DNA from: Turritopsis dohrnii
Taxonomy: Eukaryota > Cnidaria > Hydrozoa > Anthoathecata > Oceaniidae
NCBI GenBank assembly: GCA_027922465.2
Contig: BQMF02000179.1
Coordinates: forward strand, 558,001 to 622,000
Length of the DNA: 64,000 nucleotides
Reading direction: 5' to 3'
Shown here: piece after piece, positions 22,684-31,216 of the stretch
How the letters are laid out: each line of letters opens with the position of its first letter
Numbering within the stretch: the first letter of the stretch is position 1
Translations under genes and position numbers: made by a program
The notes under the pieces: generated by a model
Told to the model about the DNA's origin: nothing
What the model saw: only the letters and a program-made list of their open reading frames with translations
Databases searched by the model: none

Positions 22684-23830
22684 CCAAGGTCGCGATATAT
22701 CAGTTCGTCGCTTAATCGAAAATGAAGTCCAAAACTGGTCTGGTATTAAGGGTTATCGGAGTATATGGAACAAGTTACGTGTAAATTATGGCATCATGGC
22801 TAATCGAGATGAAGTAATGAAGATACTGAAGGAAATAAACCCGCAAGAGTCAGTTGAAAGAAAGGCTCGTAAACTTAAGCGGAGAATTTACTCTTCACCT
22901 GGTCCCAATTATGTCTGGCATGCAGACGGCTATGACAAATTAAAGCCATTTGGTTTTCCCGTACATGGTTGTGTAGATGGTTTCTCGCGTAAAGTAATTT
23001 GGTTGAAGGTTTGTAGAAGTAACAATGATCCTATTGTTCCAGCTCATTATTATATAAACGCCTTAAAATTTCACAAGGTGTGTCCAACTCTTTTAAGAAC
23101 AGACTGTGGTACGGAAAATGGGTTAATGGCAAGTTTGCAATCATTTTTACACAATAACATTGATGCACACCGATATGGAACTTCTCAGTCTAATGTTAGA
23201 ATTGAAAACCTATGGTCGCATTTCAAACGTGGGTATACCTCATGGATCATTGATTATTTCAAAAGTATGGTAAACACCGGAGATTTAAGACTAGGAGATA
23301 GCTTTCAAATGGAATGTGTTTGGTTTGCATATTCTGGACTTTTGCAATCAGAGTTAGACAAAATGGTTGATGAATGGAATTCTCATACTATCAGAAAATC
23401 ACGACATACGAAAGTGTGGGGAATACCTAATGAAATGTTTGATTTGCCAGAATTTTATGGCTATCAAAACTGCGGAAGGATTGTTAGTAGTGATGTTGTT
23501 GAATGGATTATTAATCAAAGAGATATTCATACCGAAGCTTATGAGATTTTGCACCAATGTGATGAAGAACTTACTGCCTACTTTAACTATATAGTGAAAG
23601 AGATGGGGTTAATTATGCCTGCACGTGATTGGCAAGAAGCAAGAAGAATATATGACACGATTAATTCTTCTGCTACATAGGTGTTTATTTAATTACAAAA
23701 CAATGTTACATGAACAAAAGATGTGTGAACAAAAGAAGTATCCTAAGTTTTCTCGTTTTCTAAACTTGTGACTTATTTTGAGTGGATATACTGCTTCATG
23801 ATTTAGAAGTTTCCAAAACAACACCCATCT

Positions 23831-26827
23831 TTAACTGCCAGTCAGTGCATTTTTCATGCTTTCTTCAACTTTAATATGAACTGGTAAATTTAATTGCAGG
23901 TCACATGTACTCACAGTTGGTAAACAACGACATTCTTTGTATGGACTTGATGAATCGAGTCGATATGGCCTACACCCATGAACAAATGTAACGGTGATGT
24001 CATTGAGTAAACCAAGGACAGGAACAGAAGGTGACCCAGTAATAAACTGGATCAACTCTTCTGGTGAAAGATCAGGAATTTCTAAATGGTAAATATAGCC
24101 AATAATTAATAACAAAAACAGACATCTGAGAGGTAGAAATTTTGATGATCCCCTAGAGTGTCACAATTATGGAACTTACCAGCATTAAAGCAATACTCAA
24201 CAGCATCAAGAAAAGCTTTATAAGTTGCCACCTCCAAAGGCTTTTTATTTCCACCATCTTCACTAAATTGAGGTTTTAATGACTGAATAAAATCTGTGTA
24301 ACTCCACACAAAATTTTCCTGCTTGCAGAATACTGCTCGCATGACATCAGGATTTTGTTTAACTAGATCCAAAATATTATAACAGCGGAGGCCATTACAT
24401 ATCTCCTCCATGATAGGAAGTACAGGTTCCACCTTAGCTTTAATTACAATGGATCTGAAAAATAAAATATATATAATTAGAACCTAGTATTTTGGTTAAA
24501 TGATTTTTTTCCAGATTTGTTAGACATTATCAACTTTAACCTTGTAAAACATGATTGTCATTTTATATCTTACTGTTGAACTAAATATTGCATATGTTAT
24601 TTATCATTACAAATAAATACATACTCTAAAATACTTTTTTTATTTTCTAAAGAGGCTTTTCTGGGATCACCCCTGTATCCAATTGTTTCCAATACACCTA
24701 GACCTTCATCTGTTGATAAAATTGTTGACATTTCTGCATCACTTGTCACATCATGGATCTGCAATAAAGAAAACAAATAAAAAAAGCAATGTAAAATACA
24801 TCAAATATAAATGGTGTTACAATGAGGCCCAATGACATTGTCTTCTAGATTGAGAAGTTATATAACCAGAGTCTGAATCTCATCCAGTAATATGAAAGTA
24901 CGATACACATTACCTTGTCATAAATACCTTTCAGATTTGAAGTTTCATCAATCTTTGGACCAGCCTTTACTGCACCAGACAAGCCTTCTACAATATATTC
25001 ATAAAGCCACGGTGCAGGAAATGATGGAGCAGGCCCACCATTCACTATTGAAGCAGCAAATAAATGACCTATTGACTTCATTGTACCATCTGAAACACTC
25101 AACATACCACAAGATGGTTCAAATCCACTGATTATATCTCTAACAAAATACTTTTGCTTGATCGACTTCAATGCTTCTAAATATTTAATGTGCTTTAAAA
25201 ATTCGTGAATGTGAAAGCTGTAGGTAATGTAATCATTAATTATCAATGCTAAAAAAGTCCCTCTCTAAATAACTTAAGGTTTGGAATCGCTTTATTGCCA
25301 CACTATCACTGCCACAGAAAATTCTAATCATACACTAACTATACCACAATAAATGTGAAAGGAGGCATATAATTTTGAATTGGATATATAATTTTGAATT
25401 GGATATATAATTTTGAATTGGATATATAATTTTGAATTGGATATATAATTTTGAATTGGATATATAATTTCGAATTGGATATATAATATGCATAGGGTTA
25501 TCATGCATATATACAATCAAAGGCACCAAACAAAAGGCATTTACCTGAATAAAATTCTCTTGAAACCCCACCTATGTCAACAGCAGGTTCCCCAATAAAA
25601 GAAATTTTGTATGTTTTGTTCAGGTTCTTCTTGTTCCAACTTTTTCCAAAGAATCGTTTGAAGTCCTCAAATGCATTTTGCCTGAGAATGATTATCAAAA
25701 TCTCTTCATTAACAATATCACACTTCTTTATAAGCAATGGTATGTCTTTTTTGAAGTTGATAACAACTTTCTCATCATCTTCCACATCATCTTCAAATTT
25801 TTCATTAATAATGATGTTGTCATCATCTGATTCAATCAGAGAATATAACATAGTTTTTTCTTTTTGCTTTAAACACTCATCTGCATGTTCTTCAATAACT
25901 GAAAAAGGAACTCGTTTGTTGCAGATAGGACAGAGGCCACAGCTCAGTTCAATGTTTCTTCCACTGCTGGTACTTTGAAGAACAGTTGATTCAACAGCAG
26001 TTTGCATATTTGATTTAACAGGTATTGATGACACAATCAAAGAATCATTGGTTACATTTGCTGGCATTATAAAATTTGTTTCTGCAGGGAGCAGATTACT
26101 GTTTGATAAATCCAGAGTAGATGTAGGATCAGGTTCACACTTGGAAGCAGGTGGTTCAATAGATTTACTAAAAGCACTGGTTAAGAACAATTCTGGGTCA
26201 AAGTCATCATAATCACTATCACCAAATGGCAAAGGTTTAGCTAGTTCATGCTTTAATCTATCTACGGTTTTGCAAAGGTACAAATCAACTTTCGAATAAG
26301 GCTTCCCTAATTCCTTTTTATACTTTTCGACAGTGAAAGGAATAGATGTTCCTGGTATAACCTCTACTTCCTTTTGGTCAGGATAAAGCAGTGTCCAGTT
26401 CTCAAGACCACAGAAAAACTGATCATAATTTGCATGCTTCTCCACAGCAATCTTATGTACAGTTTTGCTATCAGCTTGCTTTGGTACCAGGATAGGTAGT
26501 TTGCTGCCCCTTACAATAGAAAGCGCTCCATCTTTTTCATTTTCTCTAATGATCCCTACGTTAATTAAAACAGATTCAGCAGATTTCTTGGAGAACAGCT
26601 TTGGTTTCTTTGGCGCTACTGCACAGTGTTGGCTGCATCGGTCTTTCTTTTAAATCTATTCGTTCTTTCTTCTGTTTTCTTAGTTTGGAAATCCATCAGA
26701 GTCAGCAACGGTTTATCAATTTCTTTGTTTTCAGCATCATTTACGATCCTTTTGCCCCGCAAAATGCACAAAAAGCATCATGGTCTGAAATCTTTTTCCC
26801 ACACGAGGTACAAAAACTCCCCGCCAT
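23831..26827 (-). CDS. Zinc-ribbon/UBZ/HECT ubiquitin-ligase-like gene in the element
   Basis: Exons: 25545-26827, 24914-25248, 24625-24758, 24180-24454, 23831-24081, with GT-AG junctions in phase. Order of parts: a four-Cys zinc ribbon right after the ATG (FCTSCGKK...FCAFCGAKG); an acidic linker; a UBZ4-like finger CPICNKRVPFSVIEEHADEC; then a HECT-like domain with EPAVDIGGVSREFYS, the segment ending SIVNGGPAPSF, and near the C-terminus LPTVSTCDLQLNLP, which holds the expected catalytic Cys. The nearest known type is the HECT module of G2/M-phase-specific E3 ligase-like proteins. The first exon appears to lack one base at two places (about 26760 and 26640-26660), since coding continues in a new frame each time; adding two bases gives 760 codons including the stop. 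It could be a slightly decayed copy or have small unrecognised introns. Its AATAAA signal (antisense of about 23684-23689) lies just past the integrase stop, so the 3' ends nearly touch. Confidence 0.75.
25366..25488. repeat. 19-bp tandem repeat in HECT-gene intron
   Basis: More than six near-identical copies of TGGATATATAATTTTGAAT lie in the intron between the first and second coding exons of the HECT gene. The unit length equals that of the element's subterminal repeat and the TTTGAATTGGATATAT order is similar, so it may derive from it. Confidence 0.8.
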
Positions 26828-26884
26828 GTTTGTTGCTCCACGAGAATTAATTCTGTCGAAAATGACGGCACCGGACTCCGCAAA

Positions 26885-27091
26885 AAGTACTTCAAAATAT
26901 ATTTCTGGATTTAAGATTTATTTCTGGATTTTGAAATATTTTTTTGGATTGGGGAACGAAATAAATTTTCGGATTTGAATTATTGTTTTTGGATTCGAAA
27001 TAAATTTTCGGATTTGAAATATTTTTTTGGATTTGAAATATATTTTTGGATTTGAAATATTTTTTCAGATTGACCCCTCCCGGCTTCCGTA
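26885..27091. repeat. Right terminal/subterminal repeat array
   Basis: About ten copies of GGATTTGAAATATATTTTT, inverted relative to the left array, end in the terminal repeat GACCCCTCCCGGCTTCCGTA. The HECT-gene ATG lies only about 60 bp inward, so this array must overlap that gene's promoter. Confidence 0.75.
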
Positions 27092-27097
27092 CATAAC

Positions 27098-28767
27098 TTT
27101 TATAAATTTGACATATTTGCATGTAAATTTCTCCAAAGTGATTAAAGATCATGAAAGTACTGAACATCCATAATTCCACAACGAAACCATGGTAGCTTTC
27201 ATTTGTCACGAGCTTTGTTTTTTGAAGAGAGATTCATCCTCGCTTTTCTCACGCAACACGGCACTATCGAGACATTCCAAGGTTGAAAGATCGAAATTTT
27301 GGCGGATTGGTTCAAAAAACCGCCAAAATCCGTCAATATTTCTTACCGCCGAAATAGTTAATTTTGGCATCCGCCAAAATTAATTCCCGCCAAATTTGGT
27401 TATTTTCTTAAACCGCCAATATTTCTTCAAAAGGAATTTTCAGCATTGCACATCATTATTTTAAATCAATCAATACTAACGACTGCTGGTCTCTTCTGCT
27501 GACTCTTTTTGTCTTTTTTGCTGGCTCTCTCTGAACCAATGAGAAAAAAGATGTCTTCAAGTCCAGTTTCTTTTCTTGCCGGGATCAAATTTTTTAGTTG
27601 ATTTTGTCACCGAGCAAGACGATGACGACGACGAAAAATCAGAATGGGAAGATGATAACATTGACTTTGAACGAACTTGATTCGTAAATTACTGTTTTAA
27701 AAACCTGCAGTGTTGTTTTATGAAAAAACGATCCATATAATGGACTTTCCCTCTTCTGGTCTAAATAATTGTCTCTTTTTTCTATCAAAATTGATTATTA
27801 GAGAGGCATCCGCAAAAATTAATTCCCACACTGAATATAAAAAATTTTCCTGAACCGCCAAAATAAATTCCCACCAAATTAGTTTTTTTTCCTCGATCCG
27901 CCAAAATAAATTCCACCAAATTGGAGTAGTTTCATGGGACAATTTGAGTTCAAACTTTTTGCAGGAAAGTCTTATAAAAACGTTTGAAAGAACGAGGCAT
28001 GATGTAACTTTATGCTCACTGACCCAAGCAAATTTAACAAGGTTTTCACCATGAAGTTTTAATGAACTCAATTTGTGACATGAACTTTATGAATTGCGTC
28101 GGAATTGGCGGATGAGCGAATTCACCAAAATTTCTTCCCGTCAAAATTTCTTCCATTAAGGTATATTGCATTATATCTCAAGCGCTTTGGAAAAAAATAT
28201 CATTTTGTCTTTCTATGTTGTATGGTCCATCTGTTAACGTGTCATTACATTGGGTTTTAAATTGTTGTCAGTTTTTAAAATTTATTCGCTTCACCATATC
28301 TTGCAAGATAACTTGGAGAGGTGTCATCTGGATAACTTGAAAAGTAAGAGCTCCATCTTCTTTTGTTTTATATCTCCATGGTAATCGAATGTTGACAGGC
28401 AACATCTCCATGGTTATCGAATGTTGACAGGAGAAAGGTGTAATATGAAGTCTATATAAACTTATATTTGAACATGTGATTAAAATATGAGGAGACAAAA
28501 ATATGAAAATGTTAATGCATATTAAGAAAAAAAATATATAAACTTTAGTACAACTGAGATCGAAGACAGTTCAACGTATCCAGATATGTACAACAAACCA
28601 CATTTCACGGACTGTTTACACGACATTGTTAAAAGATTTCACACTAGATCGAATCGAACATGTGTATCACAGTGACTTGTATGAAGACAAAAAACCGAAG
28701 AAATCATTCAATGAAAATAAAATGATATTCTAGCGAGTTGCGAAGTACATTTTAAAGCTGATAATCA
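27098..28767. other. Spacer with GGCGGGAA-rich repeat element
   Basis: Between about 27293 and 28160, motifs of the form CCGCCAAAATTAATTCCCGCC recur at least six times on both strands, clustered at the two ends. This looks like a decayed inverted-repeat transposon. In the middle, + strand 27598-27680 (after acceptor TTTTTTAG) reads as an acidic C-terminus (DFVTEQDDDDDEKSEWEDD..) ending in TGA, perhaps a remnant of its transposase. At 28372-28434 a 31-bp segment (ATCTCCATGGTAATCGAATG..) is duplicated. No intact gene was seen. Confidence 0.5.
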
Positions 28768-30763
28768 TTACACGGTCGGTATTCCAGCCACGATACCGCT
28801 TTCGATTCCACACTCATTTGTTCCACGCTTGATCTTAAAGAAACCTAAAACGGAAAATCAAAATAGACATTTCCCGAGTTTATTTTTTATCAAGCTCCGC
28901 CTCGTTTTCGCAATAGTTAATATGGTAACGAAATGTCACGGGACTCATTTCAGTAATGTGCAATAAGTGTAATAATTGTGATAGTGTTAATGATTGAGCA
29001 CAAGAGATTCGGTTGTCATAGTAACGCAATTGAAAACGAGGCGGAGTGTGATAAAAAATAAACTCGGGAAAGGTCTATTGTCGTTTGGCTAAGAGCTCCA
29101 TAAATAGGTGGTGTACAAAATGATTTTCAGTTTCAAGTGTTATTTTATAACCAACAATTACCTCTGTCTCCCCAATGTGGGTTCCATGAATTTGCGACAA
29201 GCCTGTATAAAAAAAACAAAGGTTGAAAGAGAAAACCAAATGAGATTTCTCCCATTAGTTACAACGCCAACACCCTTACCAATATGGAACGCCACCTTCT
29301 ACGCCCCAGCCGAGTATTTTAATAGCGTGGCCACCAAGCTGCACACCACTGACATGTGTATAGACTCCTATTAACGAAAGAAAATATGGTTGGAGTTTTA
29401 GAATTTCAAAACAGGTTGTCAAGAAGGGAGAATCAGCCTGCTGTTTTTTTCGTGTCTTCTAACATGAATTCTGCAGACAGATTTCGTTCAGAAAAGGTTT
29501 TCATTGTATTCACGACGTATGTTTACTTTACTGAGAAACAAGTGATTCCCCTTCCTTAACACTCCAATGTTGTGTCAACACTCCTATCTAACAGTAAATA
29601 TTTTCTCATTCTTTCCAGGAACTTGAGATAACTTTTTGGTATTCTAATTCGAAAACTATCCAATCAAAATCATAGAATTTTAAAATTCTCCAATCAAAAC
29701 CTTAGCAATGAATAAGTGGCTTACCAGATTTATAATTTGGAAAATCAGCATAGACGGTAAAAGCACCTTCAACGGGTCCGTTGGTCATGATTTCATTCAT
29801 AATCTCGTTTGGACTGCTAGAAACGCGGTATGACGTGGAAGCGAAATGTTTGTCGTCAGCATACGTGGCGTTGTAACCGTCACGACAATAGTGCTTACAT
29901 TGCGGGGTTGGTAGATCGCCTTTGCACGGATTGGATGAGTGAGGCACGTGATGGTCACATGATGGAATCAAATATGGCTGACAGCCTTGATCTGAATGAT
30001 ACGGACCGCCAGTGACAATACCTTCGTTTTTGAAGTAATCCCAAGCTGCGCCAGGGTAACCGCCGTTGCAGCCGAAACCACACGATTCACAGCACGTTGC
30101 TAGGTCTTCGGCGGACAGATGAAAATGTTTCTCACCGTTGCTGTGGATACAGATGCGATCAGTCATTGCTTCAGTAGCACCAAAAGCCTGAAAAAGAACA
30201 AAAGTTAGTCAATCCAGCCTAGCCTGAATTCAATGACCATCCTTTGACCAAGACTTTGCCCAGGGAATTCAAATGACAAATAAAATGCATAAAATAAAAT
30301 ATATAAGGTTGTTCATACCCAACAACTCCCACAAGATCCTTGATCGCGTACTTCCCTAGTGCTGTTACAGATACCACCCCACTTTTCACGTGCATCAAAG
30401 TTGTCAGGAAGATCGAACACGTTTGATGGCTCCTTCACTGTAATAGATACGACAAAGCAATCAAAAATCAGTCAAGAACAACAACAATATCAATTATATC
30501 AAATGTTTCAACTTCCAACAGTTCGTTTCTATGGAAATAACAATAAACAAATGAGACTTACTTGGCATTTGTTCGAAGTCGGGGTATGGTAGTGCTCCAC
30601 ATAAGTCCTTCACATAATGCATTGAGATATGTTTGCCAAAGTTGTGTCCGGCTGTCCATGTTGTTTGCAAACTGTTTACAATGTCGATCTGTTCCTGGAA
30701 CTCATTATGCGGTTTGGCAGCAGTTACAGCTAACATGGCTAGACAACACAGCAACAACATCAT
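28768..30763 (-). CDS. CTSB: Cathepsin B-like cysteine protease, copy 1
   Basis: Exons: 30562-30763, 30319-30437, 29725-30187, 29280-29367, 29162-29202, 28768-28844. All junctions are GT-AG and in phase, totalling 990 nt (329 residues; human 339). Known role: a secreted/lysosomal papain-family endopeptidase and dipeptidyl carboxypeptidase. Visible: signal peptide [18 protein letters not shown]; propeptide; active-site motif DQGSCGSCW (C106); [11 protein letters not shown]; occluding-loop pair H186-H187 in CDHHVP, diagnostic for cathepsin [12 protein letters not shown] with catalytic H275; and NSWN with N295. The C-terminus reads [12 protein letters not shown]. Two Met codons are adjacent at the start. 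It lies 454 bp downstream of a second cathepsin B in the same orientation, so the pair arose by tandem duplication. A MITE sits in the last intron. Confidence 0.95.
28864..29077. mobile_element. 214-bp MITE in last intron of cathepsin B copy 1
   Basis: Inverted ends ATAGACMTTTCCCGAGTTTA continue into TTTTTTATC and CTCCGCCTCGTTTTC, giving arms of about 45 bp with very few mismatches. It has no coding capacity. The high arm identity suggests a recent insertion. Confidence 0.8.
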
Positions 30764-31216
30764 TGCAAATGTTTGTAATAGTTTACAAATCTAAAACCAA
30801 AAAGCAGTTGAATAACACTATCCAGACAACAAGCAGAATTTCGATCACATAATGAAGAAGTACAGACACAATTAGTAAGTACCCAAAATTGGTCCTCAAA
30901 TCAGATCACTTCATTTAAAACCAGAATTACAGTAGATAAGTGAAAGTAAATATTCATATATGCTTACACATATTATACATGCAATCAAGTAAAAAGATGG
31001 CAGACTAGCATTGATGAAAGATACATCATGATGGTTTACAAAATGAAAATGATTGTGATGAATGACAACAAAAATACTCAAGTGAAATCGCCATTATAAA
31101 TTTCATTTCTCTTCAATATATTAATTATGTGACATCCCATCATTATAAAGACAAACTCAAAAGTAAAAAAACATAAAATTATAAAAAATTATAAAAAACA
31201 TTTAAAATCAAGAATT
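30764..31216. other. Spacer between the cathepsin B genes
   Basis: About 450 bp of AT-rich DNA must hold the promoter of copy 1 and the 3' end of copy 2. No repeat or extra exon was recognised. Confidence 0.5.

Larger units (their letters stand above)
18897..22694. mobile_element. Autonomous-looking transposon with 4-bp ATAT duplication
   Basis: The ends are CGCGACCTTAGAATAAAAGG and (reverse complement) CGCGACCTTGGGATAAAAGG, both continuing into GTTCTAT. ATAT is duplicated at 18893-18896 and 22695-22698. Removing the element and one ATAT restores the integrase reading frame (ID then ISVRRL). The element carries a complete spliced transposase on the - strand and several internal copies of its end motif. 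The 4-bp duplication and the style of the transposase suggest a Sola-like family (tentative). A poly(A) retroposed piece lies inside at 19529-19756. Confidence 0.85.
15195..23680 (+). pseudogene. DDE integrase-type transposase, split by two insertions
   Basis: Three pieces belong together: 15195-15389 plus the TTAAA target site, 18856-18896, and 22699-23680. They join at the target sites of the two inserted transposons. The N-terminal piece has a helix-rich region with LLERYHGTKMSLSTLKRTL, like an HTH resolvase/IS3-type domain. The C-terminal piece is an rve-type integrase core with the likely catalytic triad WHAD (D44 counted from the ATG at 22796), LLRTD (D103) and NVRIE (E137), a D-D-33-E spacing. 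HGCVDGFSRKVIWL between them is typical of IS3-like eukaryotic integrases. The total would be about 407 residues. Besides the insertions, the frame is one nucleotide short at the first insertion site, so the gene cannot be expressed whole. The piece from the ATG at 22796 (294 codons) is still open. Confidence 0.8.
14833..27091. mobile_element. Composite mobile element: integrase plus HECT ligase
   Basis: Both ends carry TACGGAAGCCGGGAGGGGTC as an inverted repeat (14833-14852 and 27072-27091). The repeat continues into arrays of a roughly 19-bp AAATCCAAAAATATATTTC unit. The hexamer CATAAC flanks the element directly on both sides (14827-14832 and 27092-27097), a perfect 6-bp target duplication. 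Inside are a + strand integrase gene starting near the left arm and a - strand zinc-finger/HECT gene starting near the right arm; they meet tail to tail at 23.7-23.8 kb. Two younger insertions (15394-18850 and 18897-22694) inflate the element; without them it would be about 5.0 kb. An integrase-type transposase with a 6-bp duplication fits what I recall of the IS3EU superfamily, but I could not verify that. Confidence 0.85.

Noticed and set aside
25574..26978. Frames on the + strand across the HECT gene
   Set aside because: All are antisense shadows of the spliced HECT gene.
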